In this document: piece by piece, positions 43,171-52,403 of the stretch | Numbering within the stretch: position 1 is the first letter of the stretch | Layout: each line of letters begins with the position of its first letter | From: Lysobacter enzymogenes | Lineage (GTDB): Bacteria; Pseudomonadota; Gammaproteobacteria; Xanthomonadales; Xanthomonadaceae | DNA length: 64,000 nucleotides | Assembly: GCF_023617245.1 (NCBI RefSeq) | Contig: NZ_CP067396.1 | Coordinates: forward strand, 124,001 to 188,000 | Direction of reading: 5' to 3' | The notes under the pieces: generated by a model | What the model was told of the DNA's origin: nothing | Database searches by the model: none | The model's input: the letters and a program-made list of their open reading frames with translations, nothing else | Translations under genes and position numbers: made by a program

Positions 43171-45237
43171 CTACAGGATCGGCGCCAGGCCCGCGCCGAA
43201 GGCGGTGAACATGCGCGTGGTCAGGCTCTTCACCCCGAGGTTGACCTCGGGAAAATCGCCGACCGGTTTGTAGCAGGCGCGAAAGCCCGGGTCGGTGCGG
43301 TACAGCGGGTGCGGGCAGTCCGGGCCGGGCACGAATTCGTAGCTGGTGGCGTAGCGCACCGGCCACAGGTCGAAGATCGGCAGGTGCTCGGAGATCTTGG
43401 CGATCGAGTACTCCAGCCCGGAGAAGATCGGCGGCTTGTCGCGGCGCGCGATCACCCACGAGTTCTCAGGCGCGATGTCGCGGCGGATGCTCGCCGCCAG
43501 CGCCTGGGCGAAGACCGCGTCGTCGATGACCACCGTGCTCTCGGTGTTGTAGTGGTCGCCGCGCGGGTCGAAGTTGTGGGTGCCGATCACGCCGATGCGG
43601 CCGTCGATCACCATCGACTTGGCGTGCATGCCGATGCGCACGCCGGCGCGCTTGAGCGGCACCGGTTCGTTGGTGCGCCGGCGCGCGTAGCGCATCGCCG
43701 CGTATTCCTGGGTCAGCGGCTGGCGGTAGCGCTGGCGGTAGAGCACGCTGCTGCGGTCCGGCTCGCCGCGTTCGGCGCGGCGCGGACGCGATTCGGCCAG
43801 GCCGGCGCCGCGGATTTCGTTGGGATCGGCGCCTTCGGCAATCGCGCCGCGCGGCGTCGCGGCGTCCGCGCCGGCGGGTTCGGCCTGCGCGGCGAGCGCG
43901 TCGGCCGGCGCCGCGGCGTCGGCTTCGGCCAGCCCGGCCAGGCCCAGGTCGGGCAACTGCGCGCCGGTGGCCGCGATGTCGATCGGCGCGTCGGCGGGGA
44001 AGGGCTTGTACTCGTAGATGTTGAAGCCGAACTCGCGCAGGTAGCGGCGCTTGTACTTGTACGACAGCGCGTAGGCGATGAAGGCGTCGGTGGAGGCCAG
44101 CGAGTTGGTCGAGACGATCACCCGCGGCCGGTCCGGCCGCGCGTGCAGGGTGCGGAACAGGTCCTGCGCCGACTTGGACAGCACCAGATAGGGCGTTTGC
44201 ACCATCACCTCGTCGCGCGCGTTGGCGATCAGGTTGCGCAGCGAATCCGAGGCCAGGGCGTTGGCCTCGGCGTCCTCGCGGTGCTTGTCGGGGGTGTCGG
44301 AGATGTAGCGCACCGCGCCGACCGCGATCACCTGCGACAGCAGCCGCTCGCGTATTTGCTGCGGATCGGCGGCGGCCTCGCGCATGGCCTGGGCGCGCTG
44401 CGGGCGCTCGAAGTGGCTCGGCGGCAGCGCCGGCACGCCCTGTTCGAGGATGCGCTTGCCGACGTCGGCCAGGCGCTCGACCGGGACGCTGCGGCGGTCG
44501 CTCCAGAACACCTGGAAGTCGGTGCCCATGACCTGCGCGACCGGGCCGGCGACCAGCACGTCGCGGTCGCGGAAGTTGTACTCGTCGTCCCAGTCGTAAT
44601 AGTCGTCCTGGTAGTTGCGCCCGCCGGAGATGCCGACCCGGCCGTCGGCCAGCAGCAGCTTGGTGTGCATGCGCTGGTTGAGCCGGCGCCAGCAGCAGGC
44701 CGCGGCCAGGGCGTACTGCGGGTAAGTGATGCGGGCGCGGTGCAGGACCGGGTTGTAGAGCTTGATCTCGAAGTCGACGTGGGCGCCGGCCAGCGCGGCC
44801 AGGGTGTCGACGTGGCGCATCGCGGCGAGCTGGTCGATCAGCAGGCGCACGCGCACGCCGCGGCGCGCGGCGGCGAGCAGTTCGTCCAGGACCAGGCGCG
44901 CGGCGTCGTCCTCTTCGAAGATGTAGGTCTGCAGGTCCAGGGTGTGGCGGGCGCTGCGGATCAGGTTGATCCGCGCCAGCAGCGCGTCGGGACCGCGGTC
45001 GAGGATGACGGTGTAGTGGCGCGGCTGCTGTTCGGTGGATTCGGCCACCGCCTGCGGGCCCAGCGCGTACAGCGCCGAGGGCTGGGCGCAGGCGTCGGCG
45101 CCGGCGCAGTCGATCTGGGTCGAGCGCGCGGCCGCGGCGATCGCGGTGGCGCGGTCGCGCTGGGCCGGGCTCAGCGAGGCGCAGGCCGCCAGGGACAGGG
45201 CGAGCAGGGCCGCGAGGCCGCGCAACACGGGGTTCAA
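43171..45237 (-). CDS. Phospholipase D/cardiolipin-synthase-like lipoprotein
   Basis: A 688-residue double-HKD enzyme. The first active motif is HTKLLLAD with GGRNYQDDYYD, the second HAKSMVID with GTHNFDPRGDHYNTE, both complete. The signal LRGLAALLALSLAAC ends in a lipobox, so it is membrane-anchored in the envelope. An Ala/Asp-rich insertion of about 70 residues separates the two halves. The start is TTG at 45237, supported by AGGAG 8 nt upstream; a longer ATG-started frame would overlap the YceI gene by 85 bp and add an Arg-rich segment. Activity may be phospholipid transphosphatidylation or hydrolysis. Confidence 0.85.
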   Translation of the reverse strand: MNPVLRGLAALLALSLAACASLSPAQRDRATAIAAAARSTQIDCAGADACAQPSALYALGPQAVAESTEQQPRHYTVILDRGPDALLARINLIRSARHTLDLQTYIFEEDDAARLVLDELLAAARRGVRVRLLIDQLAAMRHVDTLAALAGAHVDFEIKLYNPVLHRARITYPQYALAAACCWRRLNQRMHTKLLLADGRVGISGGRNYQDDYYDWDDEYNFRDRDVLVAGPVAQVMGTDFQVFWSDRRSVPVERLADVGKRILEQGVPALPPSHFERPQRAQAMREAAADPQQIRERLLSQVIAVGAVRYISDTPDKHREDAEANALASDSLRNLIANARDEVMVQTPYLVLSKSAQDLFRTLHARPDRPRVIVSTNSLASTDAFIAYALSYKYKRRYLREFGFNIYEYKPFPADAPIDIAATGAQLPDLGLAGLAEADAAAPADALAAQAEPAGADAATPRGAIAEGADPNEIRGAGLAESRPRRAERGEPDRSSVLYRQRYRQPLTQEYAAMRYARRRTNEPVPLKRAGVRIGMHAKSMVIDGRIGVIGTHNFDPRGDHYNTESTVVIDDAVFAQALAASIRRDIAPENSWVIARRDKPPIFSGLEYSIAKISEHLPIFDLWPVRYATSYEFVPGPDCPHPLYRTDPGFRACYKPVGDFPEVNLGVKSLTTRMFTAFGAGLAPIL

Positions 45238-45280
45238 CGGTGGGGCTCCTTGGCGCTGCGGCGGCGGCCGCGGCGACGGG

Positions 45281-46000
45281 TCAGCGTTCCGGCGGGACCG
45301 GCGCGCTCGGTGGGGGGCGCGGCGACGGCGGCCGCGGCGAGAGAGGCTTATTTTGCGTGGACTCAAGCCTCACTTGCATGGTGAAACGCACCCGGTTGCC
45401 CAACGCGAACTGCCATCCGTCCAAGGCGTAGTCGTCGCGGCTGACGCTGCCGTGGGCGATCGCGTCGCAATCCTCGCCCGGGCGCGCGCACGCGGCCGGG
45501 CCGAGCACGAAGGTTTCCATGCGGCTGATGCCGTGCAGGGTCAGGCGTCCGCGCAAGGCGCCACCGGTGCGGGCCAGGTCGGCCGGGTGCGGCTCGGACA
45601 GGAATTCGATGTAGGGATAGCGCTCCGCGGCGAAGAAGCGGTCGCTGCGGGCCATGCGGGTATAGCGTTCGGAGCCGCCGACCACGACCTCGCCGGTGGC
45701 CAGGCGGATGCGCACCTGGTGGCGGCCGTCGGCGAGCACGTTGACCTCGCCGTCGTAGCGCGGGAACTCGCCTTCGACCTTCTGGCCCCAGCGGGTGCGC
45801 AGCTCGAAACTGAAACGGGTGTGGAGCGGATCGAAGCCCTGCTGGCGCACCACCCGCGGGCCCGGCGCCGGCGCGGCCGGCGGCACCGGCGGCAGCGACG
45901 CCTGGGCGCCGGCGCTGCCGGCCAGGGCCAGCAACCAGGCCCAGGCCGCGCCGCGGCCGCGCAGCCGCTGGCGCGGCCGCAGCGGTCGCGCCGGGCTCAC
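45281..46000 (-). CDS. YceI-like periplasmic lipid-binding protein
   Basis: A 239-residue exported protein. The signal peptide is GAAWAWLLALAGSAGAQA; the mature domain (about residues 50-215) has the lipocalin-like YceI pattern FDPLHTRFSFELRTRWGQKVEGEFPRYDG, and LTLHGISRMETF near the end. Family members bind isoprenoids or amphiphilic molecules in the periplasm. The C-terminal tail is Pro/Arg-rich. A GTG start overlaps the sixA stop (GTGA), so the two genes are coupled; the phospholipase D gene follows 43 bp later, and the three may form one operon. Confidence 0.85.
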   Translation of the reverse strand: MSPARPLRPRQRLRGRGAAWAWLLALAGSAGAQASLPPVPPAAPAPGPRVVRQQGFDPLHTRFSFELRTRWGQKVEGEFPRYDGEVNVLADGRHQVRIRLATGEVVVGGSERYTRMARSDRFFAAERYPYIEFLSEPHPADLARTGGALRGRLTLHGISRMETFVLGPAACARPGEDCDAIAHGSVSRDDYALDGWQFALGNRVRFTMQVRLESTQNKPLSPRPPSPRPPPSAPVPPER

Positions 46001-46473
46001 GGCCACCAGAACGCGCTGAGCTGGGCCGAGCCCGGTTCCAGGGCCACGCCGGAGGCGAGGCTGAGCACGGCGATGCCCGCCGGCGGCATGCCGCGGTAGT
46101 CGCCGGACTGGCCGCTGTGCAGCAGCGCGGCCAGCCGTTCCAGGCCGGGGTTGTGGCCGACCAGCATCAGCCGCTCGACCTCGGCGTGGGTGTCGGCCAA
46201 GCCGATCAGGGTGCCCGGCGTGGCCTCGTAGACCGACGGCTCGATGCGCTGTTCGACATAGCCGATCGCGCCGAGCACGGCTTCCAGGGTCTCGCGCGTG
46301 CGCCGCGAGGGCGAGCACAGCACGCAGTCGGGGACCAGTTTGTTCTGCGCCAGCCAACGGCCGGCGGCTTCGGCCTCGGCCAGGCCCTCGGCGGAGAGCG
46401 GGCGGTCGAGGTCGGCCTGGCCTTGGGCGGCGGGTTCGGCGTGGGCGTGGCGGAGCAGGATCAGTTCGCGCAT
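45997..46473 (-). CDS. sixA: Phosphohistidine phosphatase SixA
   Basis: A 158-residue histidine-phosphatase domain. The phospho-accepting histidine is in LLRHAHA (residue 9) and the second in LVGHNPGLE (about 109). SixA removes phosphate from HPt domains and from PtsNTR components. It is the first gene of the sixA-yceI-pld series. Length and motifs are standard for the family. Confidence 0.94.
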   Translation of the reverse strand: MRELILLRHAHAEPAAQGQADLDRPLSAEGLAEAEAAGRWLAQNKLVPDCVLCSPSRRTRETLEAVLGAIGYVEQRIEPSVYEATPGTLIGLADTHAEVERLMLVGHNPGLERLAALLHSGQSGDYRGMPPAGIAVLSLASGVALEPGSAQLSAFWWP

Positions 46474-46565
46474 GAGGCCTTGGACGGATCGAGTGGAGGG
46501 GAAGTGCTTGCGCGAACGCAGGGCGGATCAGGGTAGCGGGTGCGGCGGCGGGCGTGGGTGAATGC

Positions 46566-46637
46566 GAGGAGCGAGCGTAGAGGAGTGGGGAGTGGGCAAA
46601 AGCTTTTTCTCGCGTCTCACTCCTCTGCGCTCGCTCC
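46566..46637. repeat. Hairpin repeat family 3, first copy
   Basis: AGGAGCGAGCGTAGAGGAGTG (46566-46586) pairs with the reverse complement at 46617-46637 with one mismatch. The loop contains AAAAGCTTTTT. A perfect 23-bp copy of the same family lies at 50525-50611. Confidence 0.75.
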
Positions 46638-46643
46638 TGGCTG

Positions 46644-47273
46644 TTACTTCTTCAGCCACTTCAACAACGGCGCCCAGTCCGCCTGGTGCTCGCGGATCTG
46701 CTGCGAGTGGTAGTCGAACAGGCTCTTGCCCAGCGCGGTCATGACCACGTAGGCCTGGCTGTCGCGGATCTGCCCGACCACCGGGTAAGGCCATTCGCTG
46801 AGCAGTTCCAGCGCCTGCTGCGAGGCGTTGGTCCAGGGCTTGAGCTTGTTGCCGACCAGGCCCACGCGCAGCTGGCCGCGGCGGATGCGCGGGTGCTGGG
46901 CGAGGGTGTCGAGGAACGGCACGGTGGCTTCGATGTCGAGGGTGGACGGCTGGATCGGCACGATCACCGCGTCGGCGACGTCGAGGAAGGCCTCCAGGTC
47001 CTCGGCCATGGCCCCGGCCGGGGCGTCGACCACGGCGCGCTGGGCGTCTTCGGGCAGGTGCTTGCGCCAGGCCTTCTTGCGCGTGCCGTCCAACGGCAGC
47101 ACCGCGCTTTCCAGGACCGAGCGGCGCTGCGCCCAGCGGGTCGAGGAGCCTTGCGGGTCGGCGTCGATCAAGGCCGTGCGCAGGCCTTCCAGTGCCGCTT
47201 GCGCGGCGAGGTGGGTCGCGATCGTGGTCTTGCCGACACCGCCCTTGGAACTGGCCACCAGCACGGTCTTCAT
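46644..47273 (-). CDS. Orphan ParA-family ATPase
   Basis: A 209-residue MinD/ParA-type ATPase with the deviant Walker A motif SKGGVGKTT (residues 9-17), the switch I region IDADPQGSSTRWA, and the VDAPAGA switch II segment. There is no N-terminal HTH, so it is a small, type-Ib-like ParA. No ParB or centromere-like repeat adjoins it. Orphan ParA proteins position other cargo (chemoreceptor clusters, cellulose synthase, carboxysomes), which may apply here; the cargo is unknown. A hairpin repeat follows the stop codon within 10 bp. Confidence 0.92.
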   Translation of the reverse strand: MKTVLVASSKGGVGKTTIATHLAAQAALEGLRTALIDADPQGSSTRWAQRRSVLESAVLPLDGTRKKAWRKHLPEDAQRAVVDAPAGAMAEDLEAFLDVADAVIVPIQPSTLDIEATVPFLDTLAQHPRIRRGQLRVGLVGNKLKPWTNASQQALELLSEWPYPVVGQIRDSQAYVVMTALGKSLFDYHSQQIREHQADWAPLLKWLKK

Positions 47274-47542
47274 GCGAGCTCCCTCCGGATCGGAGCCCCA
47301 GCGTACACCGGGCTCATGCAGCCGGTCATCACGCCCCGGCGCGAGCGGCGGCCGGGCCGGGCGGGCGCCGGGAGCGCGGACGGACGAGGTGCCGCCGACA
47401 CGACGCCGCTACGACGTTACTTGGAGTTGAGGCACATTTTTGCTGAACAAGAAAAGCTAAAAGATCTCATTTTGTGTGTACTAAATCCGGCCGCCGCGAC
47501 GATTGGGTCTGGTAGGTCCGATTTCCTGGGGGAGGGCGTCGA
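47274..47542. other. AT-rich leader before the Calx-beta protein gene
   Basis: A gap of 269 bp between divergent genes. Bases 47430-47485 are strikingly AT-rich for this genome and probably hold the promoter of the Calx-beta gene. No ORF or hairpin was accepted. Confidence 0.45.
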
Positions 47543-49459
47543 ATGCAGTCGTGTCATGACCCGGCGGTCGTGCCGCCACGACGCTGCGCGCGCGCGCTGC
47601 TGGCCGCGGCGCTCGCCGCCGCCAGCTTCGCCGCGCCGGCGCAGGTGCAGCGCACCTTCGTCAACCTGGGATTCGAAACCCCGAACATGGTCACCGCGGC
47701 CTGCGTGGGCTTCTACGTCGGCCCGCAACAGGTCACCGGCTGGAACACCACCGAGACCAACCGCACCGCCGGCGGCTGCGGCGTCACCGCGAACCCGGCC
47801 ACCGGCCCGGTGCTGGAGCTGTGGAACAACGGCGCCCTGGGCGTGACCGCGCGCACCGGCAAGCAGCACGCCGAGCTCAATGCCTACACCGCCTCGCGCG
47901 TCTACCAGAACGTGTGCATGACCAACGGCGAGGTCATCAACTGGCGCCTGAGCCACCGCGGCCGCGATTCGGCCACGGTCCCGGACGTGATGGACTTCGG
48001 CATCAACGCGACCGGCAGCACCAGCTCGGCCATCACCACCCAGGTGGCGCGCATCGGCACCACCAACAACGGCACCGACCGGATCAACGCCGCCGGCGCC
48101 GCGCAGCCGTCCTTCGCCAGCCTGGGCACGCTGACCATCGGCGGCACCACCGGTGGCTGGCGCGACTACAGCGGCACCTTCACCTACACCGGCACCACCG
48201 GCGTGCAGCAGCTCGGCTTCGCCGCGGTCAGCAGCGCGCTGGGCAACATCTCCTCGGGCAACTTCCTCGACGAGATCCAGGTCACCCTGACCCCGTATCT
48301 GGAATTCGATCCGACCAGCTACACGGTGCGCGAAGGCACCGCCGGCACCCTGCCGCAGATCCGGGTGATCGGCACCGTGCCGGCCGGCGGCATCACCGTG
48401 CCGATCCAGATCACCGGCGGCACCGCGACGGTCGGCAGCGACTACACCGTCGACAACGGCACCGCGACCCAGGTCGACGTGGCCATCCCGGCCGGTACCT
48501 ACGACAACCGGACCTTCCCGATCCCGATCACGGTCGTCGACGACAACGTGATCGAGGACAACGAGACGGTGACCTTCACCGTGCAGCCGGTGCCGGGCTC
48601 CTTCACCCTGACCTCCACCTCGACCTGCAGCGCGGCGGCGCAGGCCAGCGCGACCCTGACCATCCTCGACAACGACGTCGATCTGGCCACGACCAAGACC
48701 GTCGGCAATGCCGCCCCGACGCCGGGCACCAACACCCAGTTCACCGTCGACTTCCTCAACAACACCTCGCGCCCGACCGTGGCGGACACGACCGCCCACG
48801 ACGCCTCGGTGAACCTCGCCGACGCGGTGCCGGCCGGGCTGACCTTCGCCTCCTGGACCTGTGTCGGCACCGGCGCGACCTGCCCGGCGAGCAGCGGCAC
48901 CGGCGCGATCAGCGGCATCGCGACCCTGCCGGCCGGCGCCGCCGGCAGCGCCGGCGGGCGGTTGACCTACACCATCACCGCGACCCTGGGCGCCGGCCAG
49001 TGCGCGGCGATCGCCAACACCGCCACGATCTCGGCGCGCGCGCCGGTGGCCGAAGGCGCTTCGGCCCAGGCCGGCTTCAACACCCCGGCCCCGGGCGGCA
49101 CCGCCAACAACAGCGCCAGCGCCAGCGTCGATGCGGTGTGTGCGGCGCTGTCGCTGCGCAAGTCCGACAACGCGACCACGTACACGCCCGGCGGCTCGGC
49201 CACTTACGTGCTGACCGCGTGCAACGCCGGCCCCGACGCCGCCAACGGCGCCACCATCAGCGACACCCTGCCGAACGGCGTGCGCCTGGGCGCCGCGTGG
49301 TCGTGCGGCGGCAGCGGCGCGGTGCCGGGCACCTGCCCGGCCGGCGGCGGCGCGGCCGGCGACAACAGCCTCAGCGTCGCCGGCGTGAACCTGCCGGCCA
49401 ACGGCTGCGTGGCGGTGAGCGTGCCGGTGAACTTCAGCGCCAATCCGGCGGATTACTGA
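47543..49459 (+). CDS. Exported Calx-beta and DUF11 repeat protein
   Basis: A 638-residue secreted protein. A signal peptide runs to about residue 34 (AAPAQVQ). The first domain (about 35-240) is a jelly-roll-like region (FVNLGFETPNM..). Residues 250-370 form a Calx-beta domain (SYTVREGTAGTLPQI, DDNVIEDNETVTFTV). Then come two DUF11-type beta domains (about 380-510 and 520-638). The protein ends at a DUF11 edge without any transmembrane, LPxTG or PEP-CTERM anchor. Such proteins are usually surface or matrix components; calcium binding is probable from the Calx-beta acidic motif. The gene starts after GGGGGAGG. It may be truncated at the C-terminus relative to longer DUF11 proteins. Confidence 0.85.
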   Translation: MQSCHDPAVVPPRRCARALLAAALAAASFAAPAQVQRTFVNLGFETPNMVTAACVGFYVGPQQVTGWNTTETNRTAGGCGVTANPATGPVLELWNNGALGVTARTGKQHAELNAYTASRVYQNVCMTNGEVINWRLSHRGRDSATVPDVMDFGINATGSTSSAITTQVARIGTTNNGTDRINAAGAAQPSFASLGTLTIGGTTGGWRDYSGTFTYTGTTGVQQLGFAAVSSALGNISSGNFLDEIQVTLTPYLEFDPTSYTVREGTAGTLPQIRVIGTVPAGGITVPIQITGGTATVGSDYTVDNGTATQVDVAIPAGTYDNRTFPIPITVVDDNVIEDNETVTFTVQPVPGSFTLTSTSTCSAAAQASATLTILDNDVDLATTKTVGNAAPTPGTNTQFTVDFLNNTSRPTVADTTAHDASVNLADAVPAGLTFASWTCVGTGATCPASSGTGAISGIATLPAGAAGSAGGRLTYTITATLGAGQCAAIANTATISARAPVAEGASAQAGFNTPAPGGTANNSASASVDAVCAALSLRKSDNATTYTPGGSATYVLTACNAGPDAANGATISDTLPNGVRLGAAWSCGGSGAVPGTCPAGGGAAGDNSLSVAGVNLPANGCVAVSVPVNFSANPADY

Positions 49460-49483
49460 GGCGGCCCGGCGCGGGCGGCGGGC

Positions 49484-50392
49484 TCACCCCACCGCCACCC
49501 CCGCCCACAGCGGCAAGGTCGCCAGCGACAGCAGCAGGCCATAGCCGACCATCGCCGCCGCCAGCCGCGGCGCCAGGCCGTGGGCGATGGCCAGCGCGCC
49601 GGCGGTGACCATCGGCGGCATCGCCGATTCCAGCACCGTGGTCCGCGCCATCTCGCCGTGCAGGCCCAGCAGCGGCACCAGCGCCCAGGCCAGCGCCGGC
49701 ATCAGCGCCAGCTTCAGCGCCAGGCCGGCGGCCAGCGGCTTGAGCTCTTCGCGCGGCAGGGTCAGTTTCACCGACAGGCCGATGGTCAGCATCGCCAGCG
49801 GCAGCAGCGCGTCGGACAGGCGCTGCAGGCCGCCGGCGATCCAGCTCGGCGGTTCGGACGGCATGACCGTGAAGCCCAGCACCAGCGCCCACAGCGGCGG
49901 GAACCGCAGCACCCGGCGCAGCATGTCGGCCGCGCTCGGGCGGGCGTCGCCGCCGTAGCGCGCCAGCACCCACAGGCCGAAGGTCGACAGGATCAGGAAC
50001 GCGCCGAACTGGTCGTAGACCACGGCGTAGGGCAGGGCGTGTTCGCCGATCAGGGCGCGGGTCAGCGGATAGCCCAGGAAGCTGGTGTTGCCCAGCGCCA
50101 CCGTCAGCAGCAGCACCGCGTGTTCGTCGCGGCGCAGCTTCAGCGCGCGCGCCAGCGCGCCGACCAGCAGCACGGTCGCGGCCAGCAGCAGCCACGGCAC
50201 CGCGGCCACGCCGAGCAGGGCCGGTTCCAGGTGCAGGCGCGGGGCGTAGCGCAGCACCGCCGCCGGCAGGCAGACGTAGAGCACGACCAGGTTCAGCACC
50301 TGGGCGGCGTTGTCGGGCAGGGCGCGCAGGCGCTGGAACAGATAGCCCAGCGCCAGCATCGCCAGGACCAGGGCGAAGGCGTCGAAAGCCAT
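49484..50392 (-). CDS. AEC family (auxin efflux carrier-like) transporter
   Basis: A 302-residue membrane protein with ten predicted helices in two repeats, with the family motifs GYLFQRLRALPD, ALGNTSFLGYPL and ESAMPPMVTAGALA. AEC transporters carry organic acids or other small anions; substrate unknown. Upstream in-frame starts exist at 50422 and 50449 but none has a clear ribosome site; the ATG chosen gives the usual first helix. The gene stands alone and its upstream region holds a family-3 hairpin repeat. Confidence 0.87.
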   Translation of the reverse strand: MAFDAFALVLAMLALGYLFQRLRALPDNAAQVLNLVVLYVCLPAAVLRYAPRLHLEPALLGVAAVPWLLLAATVLLVGALARALKLRRDEHAVLLLTVALGNTSFLGYPLTRALIGEHALPYAVVYDQFGAFLILSTFGLWVLARYGGDARPSAADMLRRVLRFPPLWALVLGFTVMPSEPPSWIAGGLQRLSDALLPLAMLTIGLSVKLTLPREELKPLAAGLALKLALMPALAWALVPLLGLHGEMARTTVLESAMPPMVTAGALAIAHGLAPRLAAAMVGYGLLLSLATLPLWAGVAVG

Positions 50393-50524
50393 GGGGCGCG
50401 GCGTGGCAACGGTGACGGCCATGGTCGCGGCTGGCGCGCGCGGGCTCAAGACGGCTTTCGGATTAGGCCGGCGCGACGAGCCGTCTCGGGCGCGGTTTGT
50501 GCGTCGCGTCAGGGGCGGGGGAGG

Positions 50525-50611
50525 AGAAGTGAGCGCAGAGGAGTGAGAAGTGAGTAGAAGCGGCCGAAATCCCGGCTCTTAATCGCTCCTCACTCCTCTG
50601 CGCTCACTTCT
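50525..50611. repeat. Hairpin repeat family 3, second copy
   Basis: A perfect 23-bp inverted repeat: AGAAGTGAGCGCAGAGGAGT continues to 50547 and its complement occupies 50589-50611, with 41 bp between. The same core flanks the ParA gene at 46566-46637. Confidence 0.85.
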
Positions 50612-50703
50612 GGCCGGCCCCCAGCTCGCTCGCATCGCCCCACCCAGCCCGCTCCATCTGCCCGACCGCCGTATCATGGCCGTTCCACGGACGACCCCGG
50701 CCC

Positions 50704-52188
50704 ATGAGCGACCTGCAAGACCTCACCGCGCTGATCCGCGCCAACACCCCGTTGATCGTGATCGAGACCCGCGACGAAACCCGCGTGGTCGAGCTGTTCC
50801 GGCAGGCGTTGATGAACGTCTGGCGCGCGCTGTACCGCTGGTCGATCACCGAGGGCCTGCGCCGGATCGACCTGGACCGCGAAGACGAATCCGAGACCGC
50901 GCCGGACATCTCCAACACCCTGCAGGCGATCCGCCACGCCGACCAGCGCGGCATCTACCTGCTGTTCGACGCGCATCCCTACCTGGCCTACGCCGGCACC
51001 CAGCGCCAACTGCGCGAGATCGCCCAGCGCCGCGAGTGCGAGCCGCACGTGCTGGTGATGATCGGCCACAAGCTGGAACTGCCGCCGGACCTGGACGCGC
51101 TGGCGGTGCGCTTCACCCCGCGCCTGCCCGACGCCAACGCCCTGCTCAAGCTGGTGCGCGAGGAAGCGGAGAACTACGCGCGCGAGAACGGCGGCCGCCG
51201 GGTCGAGGCCGACGGCGAGGCGGTCCAGCAGATCGTGCGCAACCTGCAGGGCATCGACCCGGTCGATGCGCGCCGCATCGCCCGCCACCTGATCTTCCGC
51301 GACGGCGCGCTCAACGCCGACGACCTGCCCGAGCTGGCCAAGCTCAAGTTCGAGCTGCTAAACCGCTCCGGCCACCTGCATTACGAATACGACAGCGCGC
51401 GCATGACCGAGGTCGCCGGCGCGCGCCGGCTCAAGCGTTGGGTCGAACAACGCCGCGCGGTGTTCGCCGGCGCGCAGCCGCCGCCCGGGCTGGACCCGCC
51501 CAAGGGCCTGCTGCTGCTCGGCGTGCAGGGCTGCGGCAAGTCGATGATCGCCAAGGCGGTCGCCGCCGGCTTCGGCGTGCCGCTGGTGCGCCTGGACTTC
51601 GGCACCTTGTACGACAAGTTCCACGGCGAAACCGAAAAGAACCTGCGCGCCGCGCTAGCCTCGGCCGAGCAGCTGGCGCCGGCGGTGCTGTGGATCGACG
51701 AGATCGAGAAGGGCCTGGCCGACAGCGGCGACAGCGACGGCGGCGTGTCGCGCCGGGTGCTCGGCTACCTGCTGACCTGGATGGCCGAGCGCAAGTCGAA
51801 ACTGTTCCTGGTCGCCACCGCCAACCAGATCGACGCGCTGCCGCCGGAACTGCTGCGCAAGGGCCGCTTCGACGAGATCTTCTTCGTCGACCTGCCCGCC
51901 GCCGACGTGCGCGAGGAACTGTTCGCGATCCACCTGCGCCGGCGCTCGCTCGACCCGGCCGGCTTCGACCTGGCGGCGCTGGCCGCGGCCAGCGACGGCT
52001 TTTCCGGCGCCGAGATCGAACAGGCCATCGTCGCGGCGATGTACGCCGCGCACGCCGCCGGCACGGCGTTGTCGGACTTCCAGGTGCGCGCCGAACTCAA
52101 GCAGACCCGGCCGCTGTCGGTGGTGATGGGCGAGCGGGTGACGCAGCTGCGCGAATGGGCGCGCGGGCGGACGGTGCCGGCGGATTGA
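50704..52188 (+). CDS. Ycf46-like AAA+ ATPase
   Basis: A 494-residue protein with a degenerate N-terminal AAA-like half (about residues 1-240, no Walker A) and an active C-terminal AAA module. Walker A is GVQGCGKS (about residues 276-283), Walker B LWIDEIEK, sensor 1 ATAN, arginine finger region RKGRFDE and sensor 2 FSGAEIEQA. This matches the cyanobacterial/proteobacterial Ycf46 family, whose role in inorganic carbon or photosynthesis regulation does not apply here; its role in heterotrophs is not established. It appears to be a single gene. ATP-driven protein remodelling is the most that can be said. Confidence 0.9.
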   Translation: MSDLQDLTALIRANTPLIVIETRDETRVVELFRQALMNVWRALYRWSITEGLRRIDLDREDESETAPDISNTLQAIRHADQRGIYLLFDAHPYLAYAGTQRQLREIAQRRECEPHVLVMIGHKLELPPDLDALAVRFTPRLPDANALLKLVREEAENYARENGGRRVEADGEAVQQIVRNLQGIDPVDARRIARHLIFRDGALNADDLPELAKLKFELLNRSGHLHYEYDSARMTEVAGARRLKRWVEQRRAVFAGAQPPPGLDPPKGLLLLGVQGCGKSMIAKAVAAGFGVPLVRLDFGTLYDKFHGETEKNLRAALASAEQLAPAVLWIDEIEKGLADSGDSDGGVSRRVLGYLLTWMAERKSKLFLVATANQIDALPPELLRKGRFDEIFFVDLPAADVREELFAIHLRRRSLDPAGFDLAALAAASDGFSGAEIEQAIVAAMYAAHAAGTALSDFQVRAELKQTRPLSVVMGERVTQLREWARGRTVPAD

Positions 52189-52272
52189 ATCCGGACCGTG
52201 GCGCGTAGGCCGCGGAGGCCAGGCCGGTTCGTACTGAGGCGATCATCGCGGCGGCGCGGCGTCGGATCGGAA

Positions 52273-52361
52273 GGCGTCGGGCCTGAAGGCCCTCCCACCA
52301 GAGCCCGCCGTCGCCGCGGCAGCGATGCCGCTTTTGTGGGAGGGCCTTCAGGCCCGACGCC
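52273..52361. repeat. Inverted pair of family-2 hairpin repeats
   Basis: 26-bp arms at 52273-52298 and 52336-52361 are perfectly complementary. Each arm has its own small hairpin, GGGCC-TTCA-GGCCC. The pair lies between the convergent AAA ATPase and tetR genes. Confidence 0.85.
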
Positions 52362-52403
52362 GTTCGATCGGACCGCCATATCGCCCACCCGCGCCCGCCG
52401 CTC

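Noticed and set aside
45238..45366. ATG-started N-terminal extension of the phospholipase D gene
   Set aside because: It overlaps the coupled YceI gene by 85 bp and is Arg-rich; TTG at 45237 has AGGAG at correct spacing.
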